A stretch of 13,764 nucleotides of DNA from assembly GCA_020444765.1 (NCBI GenBank), contig JAGRHW010000047.1:1-13764 (forward strand). The letters run 5' to 3'. How positions within the stretch are numbered: the first letter of the stretch is position 1; every line of letters begins with the position of its first letter. Made by a program: the position numbers and the translations under genes. Positions 7,033 to 13,230 of this stretch are shown here, piece after piece. A model generated the notes under the pieces. It saw only the letters and a program-made list of their open reading frames with translations. It searched no databases and had not been told where the DNA came from. This DNA comes from Gammaproteobacteria bacterium (GTDB lineage: Bacteria > Pseudomonadota > Gammaproteobacteria > Granulosicoccales > Granulosicoccaceae).

Positions 7033-7449
7033 TTAGGCAGCTTTGCGGGCCGTTTTCCTGCCTGCCGTTTTTGCTGCGACTTTCGGCGCCGGAGACTTTT
7101 TTTCAGGCTTGTCTCCGATGCTGCCGACAGATTTCAGGGATTCATCAGCCATCGAAAAGTAATCATCGCGGCTATCACCGACGACCGATAGAATGGTTTT
7201 ATAGTTTTCGACAGCTTTCTCGCTGCACTGTAGCAAAATTGTGTGTTGCGCAGCCAAAAATTCAGGAAAATTTTTGAGGCTTCGCATGGTTTTCAATGAT
7301 TCTGAGCCTATAGCCTGACAATCTTTCAGCATTGTTGATTGAGAGGCGATCAGCTTTTCAAGGAGTGAAGCATTGACTGTTGCGAGCTTTTCAAGCGACG
7401 ACAGAGCGTCTTTCATGATCGCTGTATTCAAATGAGACCATGTGTTCAT
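7033..7449 (-). CDS. phaP: Phasin (PHA granule-associated protein) with basic Lys/Ala-rich tail
   Basis: 138 aa. Residues about 1-110 are helical and amphipathic without strong transmembrane segments, as in phasins that coat the polymer surface. The family-like NASLLEKLIASQ, FPEFLAAQHTILLQ and EKAVENYKTILS stretches are visible. The C-terminus (about 114-138) is a Lys/Arg/Ala/Pro tail with nine basic residues in 25, reminiscent of the histone-H1-like tail of PhaF, which ties granules to the nucleoid. The assignment rests on composition, size and position between phaR and phaB. ATG 7449 has an AGAGG site. Upstream are a strong promoter (7502-7530) and a PhaR-type site (7479-7493), so it is probably repressed by PhaR until granules titrate PhaR away. 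Confidence 0.88.
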   Translation of the reverse strand: MNTWSHLNTAIMKDALSSLEKLATVNASLLEKLIASQSTMLKDCQAIGSESLKTMRSLKNFPEFLAAQHTILLQCSEKAVENYKTILSVVGDSRDDYFSMADESLKSVGSIGDKPEKKSPAPKVAAKTAGRKTARKAA

Positions 7450-7478
7450 GGTACACCTCTAGAGCGTTGAATCTGATA

Positions 7479-7493
7479 TGCTGCGCGGCAGCA
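7479..7493. promoter_or_regulatory. Candidate PhaR operator (CTGC-N3-GCAG)
   Basis: The sequence TGCTGC-GCG-GCAGCA is a perfect inverted repeat containing CTGC-N3-GCAG. That matches the CTGCN3-4GCAG motif reported for PhaR of Paracoccus denitrificans. It sits just downstream of the predicted phasin transcription start and 30 bases before the start codon, a position where a bound repressor would block transcription. PhaR is encoded directly upstream. Confidence 0.7.
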
Positions 7494-7501
7494 ATATTAG
7501 G

Positions 7502-7530
7502 ACTCTATAATATTTGCTGCGATGTGTCAA
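7502..7530 (-). promoter_or_regulatory. Sigma-70 promoter of the phasin gene
   Basis: On the minus strand a perfect TTGACA (7530-7525) is followed after 17 bases by TAGAGT (7507-7502). The expected transcript start is near 7495, leaving a leader of about 45 bases that contains the candidate PhaR operator. Overlapping alternatives for the -10 (TATAGA, TATTAT) have poorer spacing. Confidence 0.7.
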
Positions 7531-7565
7531 GCGGGAATTGTCTTTTTTGGACAGGCGAGAATGTG

Positions 7566-7594
7566 ATTAACTATTTGATAATTCAATAGTTAAT
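7566..7594. repeat. 29-base AT-rich inverted repeat upstream of the phasin promoter
   Basis: ATTAACTATT (7566-7575) and AATAGTTAAT (7585-7594) are perfect 10-base arms around a 9-base spacer. Allowing one bulged base, pairing extends to 12 base pairs with a 4-base loop. It ends 36 bases upstream of the phasin -35 element and lies between phaR and phaP. There is no T-run after it on the minus strand, so it is more likely an operator or activator site than a terminator. Confidence 0.6.
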
Positions 7595-7624
7595 GTTTTG
7601 CTACGGACGGCATAGCATCCGGCT

Positions 7625-7645
7625 TGATCGGTATGGAACCGATCA
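7625..7645 (-). repeat. Hairpin directly after the phaR stop codon
   Basis: TGATCGGT (7625-7632) and ACCGATCA (7638-7645) form an 8-base-pair stem with a 5-base loop, starting 2 bases after the phaR stop codon. It lacks a following T-run, so it is at best a weak terminator; it may protect the 3' end of the phaR message or be a protein-binding palindrome. Confidence 0.5.
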
Positions 7646-7647
7646 GA

Positions 7648-8139
7648 TCAATTATCGGAATCGTCTTTTGACGTTTCCTTGCTTTGGCCGAATCCGGTCG
7701 CTGATTTCAGAAAATTCTGCTGGAGATTTTTCCAGGCTTCGAGGTTTTTGTTGGTCGTTTGCGACCAAAACTCAAGCGGATTAAAGGCCATCAGATCCTG
7801 CATCTGTTTGGTCAGCAAGTCCTGCTGCTCGTGGAAAAACTGTATATTCTTGTCCATGAAGTGCATAAATCCTTCACGGGAACTGTCTTCGTAATAACGA
7901 ATGAATTTTTCCAGGCTTTCCGTCGAAAACAGGGGTTGTTGATTGGACTCCTGTTCCATAATGATCTGCAGCAAAATGCTGCGCGTGATGTCCTGTTCCG
8001 TTTGCCGGTCTATAACCTTGATCGGTACGCCTTTCTCAATCAGCGTCTTGATTTGCCCGAGATTGATATAACAGCTGTTTTTAGTATCGTAGAGCCGTCT
8101 GTTCGGATATTTTTTAATAATACGAGTTTCTTTTTCCAT
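7648..8139 (-). CDS. phaR: PHA synthesis regulator PhaR
   Basis: 163 aa. The N-terminus carries the hallmark of the PHB/PHA accumulation regulator DNA-binding domain, RIIKKYPNRRLYDT (6-19) and SCYINLGQIKTLI (22-34), followed by VIDRQTEQDITRSILLQII. Residues about 70-150 are an amphipathic helical region matching the PHB_acc part. In this family PhaR represses phasin and its own gene, and is released when it binds nascent PHA granules. The promoter and operator in front of phaP fit this role. It is divergent from phaE across about 97 bases containing inverted repeats. ATG 8139 has only a weak ribosome binding site. Confidence 0.94.
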   Translation of the reverse strand: MEKETRIIKKYPNRRLYDTKNSCYINLGQIKTLIEKGVPIKVIDRQTEQDITRSILLQIIMEQESNQQPLFSTESLEKFIRYYEDSSREGFMHFMDKNIQFFHEQQDLLTKQMQDLMAFNPLEFWSQTTNKNLEAWKNLQQNFLKSATGFGQSKETSKDDSDN

Positions 8140-8167
8140 TAGATAACCGCTAGTCAGGATGTATATA

Positions 8168-8183
8168 GTTATTGCAGCATAAC
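8168..8183. promoter_or_regulatory. Inverted repeat in the phaR-phaE divergent control region
   Basis: GTTAT (8168-8172) and ATAAC (8179-8183) flank TGCAGC. It is followed at 8184-8196 by a second small repeat, ACGCC-CAC-GGCGT. Both lie between the divergent phaR and phaE starts and could bind PhaR or another regulator. Neither contains a full CTGC-N3-4-GCAG site, so PhaR binding here is not directly supported. Confidence 0.35.
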
Positions 8184-8225
8184 ACGCCCACGGCGTTTAA
8201 TTGCGGGTTTCAAACGCGAACTGTG

Positions 8226-8231
8226 TACAAT
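8226..8231 (+). promoter_or_regulatory. Candidate -10 element immediately before phaE
   Basis: TACAAT lies 5 bases before the phaE ATG. A TTGCGG at 8201-8206 is a possible -35, but the spacing of 19 bases is long. If used, transcription would begin at or next to the start codon, giving a nearly leaderless message, consistent with the absence of a Shine-Dalgarno sequence there. Confidence 0.3.
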
Positions 8232-8236
8232 AATGT

Positions 8237-9001
8237 ATGGTAAATAAAACTGCTTCTGAAGACCAATCAATTCCGCCGGCTTCGTTCGATTGGCAGGCCT
8301 GCCTGGACTTGGCGAAAAAGGCCGGTAAATCCATGCCAGCTCACTGGTTTGACGAAATACAGGATGATCCTGATCTGAGCGTTTTATCTGCCCGTTTTCA
8401 GAAGCTTTGTCGATCTGCAGCAAAATCCCCGCCGATTTCTCTTGAACAGATACCGGCATTGGATAATTTGCTCCGGGATGGCGATTGGTGGGAGATATTC
8501 GAGGCGCAGGGCGATGACGCCAGCCCGATAAGTATGTTGATGGATGAACAGCTTGCAGTATTCCAGCAGCTTTGGCAGCAGGTCAGCAGGCAGTTTCCGC
8601 TCAGTCAGCTTAGCCTGATTGAGGCTATGTGGCTGGCCTTGTCGGACAAGCCGGCGGCCGAAGAGCTCAGCGGCCCGATTGCTGAGTACCTCAAGTTACT
8701 TGCAAAGCAGCAGGGGTTTTTTCTCGAACTGTTCCGGCAAACACTTGAGGCAAAAACCGATACATTGCAACAGGCATCTGTCGGAACGTTTCGTCAGCTC
8801 ATGGCCGAGCTGGTCACCGACTTTGAAACACGCTACACAGCACAGACCGGGTTGGCTGAATACGCCCGGATCTATGGCGAAATGGTCAATACCGGGCTCG
8901 TCATCGAAAAAATCGCTCGGCGGATTCGTGCCGAGGGACAGGTTTGTACAAACCAGACTCCTGGTGATTGCCCTGACCGGGCGGGTTTCACTAACGCCTG
9001 A
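8237..9001 (+). CDS. phaE: Class III PHA synthase subunit PhaE-like (short form)
   Basis: 254 aa, soluble and mostly helical. PhaE forms a complex with the class III catalytic subunit PhaC and boosts its activity. The assignment rests on position directly before a class III phaC and on the C-terminal third. That part (FRQLMAELVTDFETRYTAQT, then EYARIYGEMVNTGL, about 185-221) resembles the conserved C-terminal region of PhaE proteins. PhaE of Allochromatium is about 350 aa. This one is about 100 residues shorter and, as I recall the family, lacks the conserved PTR-E motif and coiled coil that normally follow; after residue 231 it ends in an unrelated-looking Cys/Pro-containing tail. No frameshift restoring that part is visible in the other frames. 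The start at ATG 8237 lacks a Shine-Dalgarno sequence. phaC follows after 23 bases. Confidence 0.75.
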   Translation: MVNKTASEDQSIPPASFDWQACLDLAKKAGKSMPAHWFDEIQDDPDLSVLSARFQKLCRSAAKSPPISLEQIPALDNLLRDGDWWEIFEAQGDDASPISMLMDEQLAVFQQLWQQVSRQFPLSQLSLIEAMWLALSDKPAAEELSGPIAEYLKLLAKQQGFFLELFRQTLEAKTDTLQQASVGTFRQLMAELVTDFETRYTAQTGLAEYARIYGEMVNTGLVIEKIARRIRAEGQVCTNQTPGDCPDRAGFTNA

Positions 9002-9024
9002 TGGGGTGGTGCTGATTGCATCCA

Positions 9025-10086
9025 ATGAGCGAAGAGTTCGAACAGTATCAAAAAGGCCTGGAAAACCTCTTGAATCACCAGGCTGAGGCCGTGACAGAAA
9101 ACCGCTCTGCCCCGCGTGAAATGCTGTTTGAACAGGATAAACTGAAACTGTATCGTTATGCGGCGCAGCATGACAAGGTCATGTGCCGACCTCCGGTGCT
9201 GATCGTCTATGCGCTGGTGAACCGGCCGTTCATTCTCGATTTGCAGGAAAACCGCTCACTGATCAGAAAGCTGCTGGAACTCGGACTCGATGTCTATCTG
9301 GTCGACTGGGGTTATCCGGATCATCAGGAGTCGGCGCTCGGGCTGGAGCACTATATCAGCATCTACCTGGACACCTGTGTCGATGTCGTGCGCGAATTTT
9401 CCGGCTACCCGGCCATCAATCTGCTCGGTGTCTGTCAGGGCGGAACCCTGTCGCTTTGCTATACCTCCCTGTATCCGGACAAGGTCGCCACGCTGGCGAC
9501 CATGGTGACGCCGGTTGATTTTCATACCGAGGACAATCTGCTGACCAACTGGGTGCGTCATATCGATCTGGATCTGCTGACCGAAGTCCATCGCAATATA
9601 CCGGGGGCCATGCTTGATAAGGTATTCCAGTCACTGAAGCCTTTCAGCAACTCCATACAGAAATACATGAATTTCGTCGCAGCCATGTCGGATGACGACA
9701 AAGCCGCCGATATACTGGAAAACTTCAATGCCATGGAGCGCTGGCTTGCCGATACGCCAGATCAGCCGGGGCTGATGTTCCGACAGTTCGTGCAGTGGTT
9801 CTACCGGGATAATGCCTTTATCAGCGATAACCTGATCCTGTCGTCACGTGCGGTGAGCCTGCGTAATATAAGCGTCCCGGTTTTGAATATTTATGCAAGT
9901 CTGGATCATATTGTGCCGCCCTCCAGTTCGCGGGCTCTCGGGCGTCTCCTTGGCTCGACGGATTACCAGGCGCTGGAAGTAAGAACCGGGCATATCGGCA
10001 TGTTCGTCAGCGGCTCGTCTCTGCGATCGACGCCGCAGCGGATCGCTGACTGGTTGTTTGAGCGCAACCCGGGTGTTACGGCCTGA
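9025..10086 (+). CDS. phaC: Class III poly(R)-3-hydroxyalkanoate synthase, catalytic subunit
   Basis: About 353 aa, the normal size for class III PhaC and much shorter than class I/II enzymes. It polymerises (R)-3-hydroxyacyl-CoA into PHA at the granule surface. The lipase-like box is GVCQGG with nucleophile Cys (residue 140 counted from the upstream TTG). The other triad members are Asp297 (ASLDHIVPP) and His326 (TGHIGMFVSG). VYALVNRPFILDL and VYLVDWGYPD are further family signatures. Two starts are possible: ATG 9025, or TTG 9016, which has a GGTGG-type site 6 bases upstream; I list the ATG but TTG is a real alternative. It is coupled to phaE. Its last 11 bases overlap the convergent exonuclease gene, with no terminator between them. 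Confidence 0.95.
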   Translation: MSEEFEQYQKGLENLLNHQAEAVTENRSAPREMLFEQDKLKLYRYAAQHDKVMCRPPVLIVYALVNRPFILDLQENRSLIRKLLELGLDVYLVDWGYPDHQESALGLEHYISIYLDTCVDVVREFSGYPAINLLGVCQGGTLSLCYTSLYPDKVATLATMVTPVDFHTEDNLLTNWVRHIDLDLLTEVHRNIPGAMLDKVFQSLKPFSNSIQKYMNFVAAMSDDDKAADILENFNAMERWLADTPDQPGLMFRQFVQWFYRDNAFISDNLILSSRAVSLRNISVPVLNIYASLDHIVPPSSSRALGRLLGSTDYQALEVRTGHIGMFVSGSSLRSTPQRIADWLFERNPGVTA

Positions 10087-10771
10087 CAAGGATTTTGGAC
10101 AAACGGGTCGATGGCCCGTCCGGTAAGTTCGGCACTTCGGCGAGAAATAATTCGGCTGCAGACAAGGCATCTCCGAGCGCGTTATGCGCCGCGTATTCCG
10201 GCAGACCGTAGCGTTCCCTCAAGCGAAACAGTCTCAGCTCCTTGCGCTTTGCCTGCCGTTGTTCTCTGGTCATTCTTTGCGCGGCGATTTGCAATGTATC
10301 GATCACCGGAAAGACCGGCGCGAGGCCATAGAGTGCCAGGCAGCTTTGCCGGATAAAATTGACTTCCGTCTTTGCATAATGAGCGAGCAGCACTTTGCCG
10401 GCCAGATTTTCCAGTAATTTGCCTATGGCCTGTTCTGCAGGAACACCGGCGTTTTTTGCGCTGTCGGTGATCTTGTGAATGATCACATTGGCATCGTCAA
10501 GGTTTCTCTCCAGCCGGATAATCTGATGGCTGGAGCTCGCTAAGGGAATCGATAATTTATCGATGGCGACGAAACCGATACTGAGTATCTGGTCCAGTTG
10601 GTAGTCAAAGCCCGTGGTTTCGACATCGACCGAAAGAATCGGTGTATCTTTAAGCGGCGTGTTTTTCTCCGGCGGCGCGACCTTGAGAAAGTCCCTCAAT
10701 GGTCCCGCCGGCGCGCGCTTGAGCAGTCTTTTACGTTGTGCATCAAGTGTCCAGGGGAAAAGCTGGATCAT
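10076..10771 (-). CDS. DEDDh 3'-5' exonuclease of the symporter/DUF294 cluster
   Basis: About 231 aa from ATG 10771. A frame from TTG 10843 would give 255 aa and overlap the DUF294 gene; neither start has a clear ribosome binding site, and the alignment-like beginning (LFPWTLDAQRKRLLKRAPAGPLRDFL) favours the ATG. Exonuclease motifs, numbered in the 255-aa form, are DVETTG (Asp73, Glu75), HKIT (123-126) and HNALGDA (His220, Asp225). The Exo II position reads AHYAKTE, so Glu160 replaces the usual Asp. The gene order symporter, DUF294 protein, exonuclease matches a Pseudomonas cluster I recall (PA3234-PA3233-PA3232), where the exonuclease is likewise uncharacterised. The nucleic acid substrate is unknown. 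It is last in its operon and overlaps phaC tail to tail. Confidence 0.87.
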   Translation of the reverse strand: MIQLFPWTLDAQRKRLLKRAPAGPLRDFLKVAPPEKNTPLKDTPILSVDVETTGFDYQLDQILSIGFVAIDKLSIPLASSSHQIIRLERNLDDANVIIHKITDSAKNAGVPAEQAIGKLLENLAGKVLLAHYAKTEVNFIRQSCLALYGLAPVFPVIDTLQIAAQRMTREQRQAKRKELRLFRLRERYGLPEYAAHNALGDALSAAELFLAEVPNLPDGPSTRLSKILVRP

Positions 10772-10808
10772 GCGGTATAAATCAAGCCCGACCGGCAGGT
10801 ATCGGTGC

Positions 10809-12674
10809 TTAACCGAGGCCGCCGGCCCTGAAGCTGCGCTCAATGGCGCTTTGCATGGTTTGAATGACCTTGAAAGCGTCCTTCAAATGTTCTCTTTCGA
10901 GCCGTGAGAGACTTTTCGGTGACATATAGTTGTCAGGTTTTTTACCGTTACGGATTTGTCTGGCCTGATGCTGTATGCGCAGGGAGCCGATAAACTCGAA
11001 GGCATCAAGCAGGTTGGCGCTGCCTTCGCGGCTGAGAGACTTGGTGCCCGCTGCAAGCTCCAGGCGTTCGGTGGTGTTTACCGGCGCTATGCCTTCGGCC
11101 AGCGCGTAGATTCTCGCCAGATCGACGATCGGCACGATGCCGTTGTGTTTGAGATCCAGCGTGTCGTTATGTTCGCCATCATGGATCAGGACAAAATCCC
11201 GGATGATACCGAGCGGTGGTCTGAGCTTGAGCGCGTTGGCAGTCAGGTGGGCCAGAAACAGCGTGCTCTTCTGGCTGGTCTCCAGCATTTGCGTGCGGAT
11301 TTCATCGAGCAGGGACTTGTCGCCGTAGATGGCCCGCAAGTCAAAAAAGATGCTTGATAACAGCAGCGCATCCGGTTTGGGTGCACTCATCCAGTCGTCG
11401 AAATAAGCCGCCCAGACTTTTTGAGTCTGACGCCATTGCGGGTTCGTCGCCATGACATTGCCCGGGCAATAGATATAGCCACACTCTGCAAGCCCGTCAC
11501 TGACAAACTTGGCCAGTGCTTCGAAGTAGGGTAGATCACTGTCGGATACGTCGTTGTGCAGGATCAGGCCGTTATCCTGGTCGGTGTGCGAGGTCTGCTC
11601 ACGCCGTGCCTGCGAGCCCGCCGCAACCCAGGCAAACGGTACGGGAGCTGGTCCCAGCTTGTCGATCGCCATGTCGACCAGGCGCCGGGTAATCGCGCTG
11701 GTGATGGCGGTGACGCCCTTGCCGACATGATCGGCGGTAGCGCCCATATTGACCAGCTGTAACTGCAACTGCGGTATTGCATTACTGCTTTCGACCAGTG
11801 TTTCTATGGTCTGGGCTTTTTTAATCGCGCCGGTCAGGTAAGCGGAATTACGGCCTTCCTGGCGGATAAGGTCGCCGGCGGTCACCATGCCGAGCAATTC
11901 GTCGTTTTCCATGACCGGCAGGTGGCGAATGCTCTCCCGCGTCATGATCATCAAGGCGTCGTAGGCAAAGGTATCGCGTTCGATCGTTATCATCTTCGAG
12001 GACATGATTTTTTCGACCGGGGATTGCGGCGACAGCTCCGCCGCCACACAGCGCTTGGCGATATCCTTGATCGTCAGTATGCCGACGATCTTTGCATCCT
12101 TTTCGATCATCACGCAGGAAATGCGTCGCTCGGTCATCTTGCGGGCCGCTTCGGAAATGCTGCAAGCGATGTCAATAGTCAGTACCGGCGAACTCATGAT
12201 GTCGAGCACCGATGTATACAGCAATGACGATGTGCCGCCGCTTTGTTCGTGCAGTGAGCTGACGGCGTTTTTGAGTCGCTGCGCGGCGGAGTTCTGGATA
12301 TACGAGATCACGATGCCCGGATAATCCTTGACGATATCCGTCAGCTCGATACAGGGGATCGCATAGACCAGTGTATCTTCCTCGGCGGTGGCGCTGAATT
12401 CCTCCAGTGGCGCCTGCACGCAGAACATGGTGCAGGTGTCGCCTTCACCGAGCTGGCCCATCAGACGGCTGTCACTCGAATACAGGGATATCAGGCCTTT
12501 GCGGATGATATAGAGCTGGGTTTTATCATCGCCTTCGACCGGTAGGGTTTTGCCGTCGCGCAGGTATTGGATGGTGAGTTTTTGCGTGACCTCATCGACC
12601 ACCTGTTCCGGTAATTGATCGAATGGCGGGATTGTTTTGATGAAATCCCGAACTTCTTTTAATTCGATTTCCAT
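10809..12674 (-). CDS. CNB-CBS-CBS-DUF294 putative nucleotidyltransferase (GlnD-like)
   Basis: 621 aa with four parts. A cyclic-nucleotide-binding-like fold spans about 10-130 and a CBS pair about 155-275 (DIMSSPVLTIDI, ISCVMIEKDAKIVGILTIKDIA, RHLPVMENDELLGMVTAGDLI). A DUF294 nucleotidyltransferase domain (about 300-440) carries AAGSQARREQT and TDQDNGLI (Asp365, Asp367), and a DUF294 C-terminal helical domain covers about 465-615. The nucleotidyltransferase metal motif is intact. The CNB part lacks the usual phosphate-binding cassette Arg, so binding of cAMP is doubtful. CBS domains often sense adenine nucleotides. Proteins of this type commonly accompany acetate-type SSS symporters, and I infer they sense energy state and modify or regulate a partner; the target is unknown. 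The gene starts 9 bases after the 145-aa gene. Confidence 0.9.
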   Translation of the reverse strand: MEIELKEVRDFIKTIPPFDQLPEQVVDEVTQKLTIQYLRDGKTLPVEGDDKTQLYIIRKGLISLYSSDSRLMGQLGEGDTCTMFCVQAPLEEFSATAEEDTLVYAIPCIELTDIVKDYPGIVISYIQNSAAQRLKNAVSSLHEQSGGTSSLLYTSVLDIMSSPVLTIDIACSISEAARKMTERRISCVMIEKDAKIVGILTIKDIAKRCVAAELSPQSPVEKIMSSKMITIERDTFAYDALMIMTRESIRHLPVMENDELLGMVTAGDLIRQEGRNSAYLTGAIKKAQTIETLVESSNAIPQLQLQLVNMGATADHVGKGVTAITSAITRRLVDMAIDKLGPAPVPFAWVAAGSQARREQTSHTDQDNGLILHNDVSDSDLPYFEALAKFVSDGLAECGYIYCPGNVMATNPQWRQTQKVWAAYFDDWMSAPKPDALLLSSIFFDLRAIYGDKSLLDEIRTQMLETSQKSTLFLAHLTANALKLRPPLGIIRDFVLIHDGEHNDTLDLKHNGIVPIVDLARIYALAEGIAPVNTTERLELAAGTKSLSREGSANLLDAFEFIGSLRIQHQARQIRNGKKPDNYMSPKSLSRLEREHLKDAFKVIQTMQSAIERSFRAGGLG

Positions 12675-12683
12675 GCTGATGTC

Positions 12684-13121
12684 CTAAAGGCCGGTTTGGA
12701 ATTCGTGCAGATAGATCAGATTATACAATCCCGCGCTGATGCGCACCGTGACCGGTCCGGGCGTCGCGGACTGGATGCGCGGAAAATCCGTTGTCGCTTC
12801 CCAGCTCAGGTGCTGGCGGTCCGGCTTGAGTTGATGCAGGGATTCCGTGCCCGCCTGATCGAGAAACGAAATCATCACCCGTTCGAGCGGATAGCTGGAG
12901 ACCAGGCGGGTCGTGCCGTTGTTGTCGCTGAGTTCCAGCGAGAGCCCTTCAGCGCTCAGCGTGCAGGGTACGGTGCTCAGGTTGCAGGCTTCGCTGAGCT
13001 GCAGTTTAAGTAATTGCTCATCATCCTGCTCCTCGCCCTTGAGAAAGTAGCCGGTCGCAATATAACCGCCGATCGCCAGAAACGGCGCGATGACGATTGC
13101 CAGTTTGGTTTGTCTGTTCAT
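12684..13121 (-). CDS. Membrane-anchored protein of unknown function
   Basis: 145 aa. I do not recognise a family. The N-terminus has two basic residues then a hydrophobic helix (about 7-27, IVIAPFLAIGGYIATGYFL), so it is probably a signal anchor with the rest in the periplasm. The outer part has two cysteines (Cys46, Cys53) that could form a disulfide and a beta-rich composition with alternating polar and hydrophobic residues, and ends in RISAGLYNLIYLHEF. It lies between the symporter terminator and the DUF294 gene, 9 bases before the latter. It may be an accessory of the symporter, but this rests on position only. A TATACT -10-like element ends 9 bases before its ATG and there is no good Shine-Dalgarno sequence. 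Confidence 0.75.
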   Translation of the reverse strand: MNRQTKLAIVIAPFLAIGGYIATGYFLKGEEQDDEQLLKLQLSEACNLSTVPCTLSAEGLSLELSDNNGTTRLVSSYPLERVMISFLDQAGTESLHQLKPDRQHLSWEATTDFPRIQSATPGPVTVRISAGLYNLIYLHEFQTGL

Positions 13122-13130
13122 TGCTGCTTT

Positions 13131-13136
13131 AGTATA
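13131..13136 (-). promoter_or_regulatory. Candidate -10 element before the 145-aa gene
   Basis: On the minus strand TATACT ends 9 bases before ATG 13121, downstream of the symporter terminator. No good -35 is visible at 16-19 bases. It would allow transcription of the 145-aa/DUF294/exonuclease genes independent of the symporter, with a very short leader. Confidence 0.3.
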
Positions 13137-13170
13137 AACCCTGTGCCGGTGCCGTTACTTGACGGCAGAT

Positions 13171-13198
13171 AAAAAAGGCCTCCTTTCGGAGGCCTTTT
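13171..13198 (-). terminator. Intrinsic terminator after the acetate-type symporter
   Basis: On the minus strand AAAAGGCCTCC and GGAGGCCTTTT form an 11-base-pair stem with a 4-base loop and a run of T (TTTTTTATC). It lies 33 bases after the symporter stop and should end or attenuate that transcript before the 145-aa gene. Confidence 0.92.
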
Positions 13199-13230
13199 CA
13201 TTACAGTGGCTGATGGTGATCAGCGCTTGA

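Noticed and set aside
6419..7036. Open frame (205 aa) on the plus strand opposite phaB
   Set aside because: phaB is unmistakable on the other strand; the antisense product is Gly/His-rich filler without domains.
8619..9086. 155-aa open frame overlapping phaE and phaC in another frame, considered as a frameshifted PhaE C-terminus
   Set aside because: Its product contains none of the conserved PhaE end motifs, so it does not restore the missing part.
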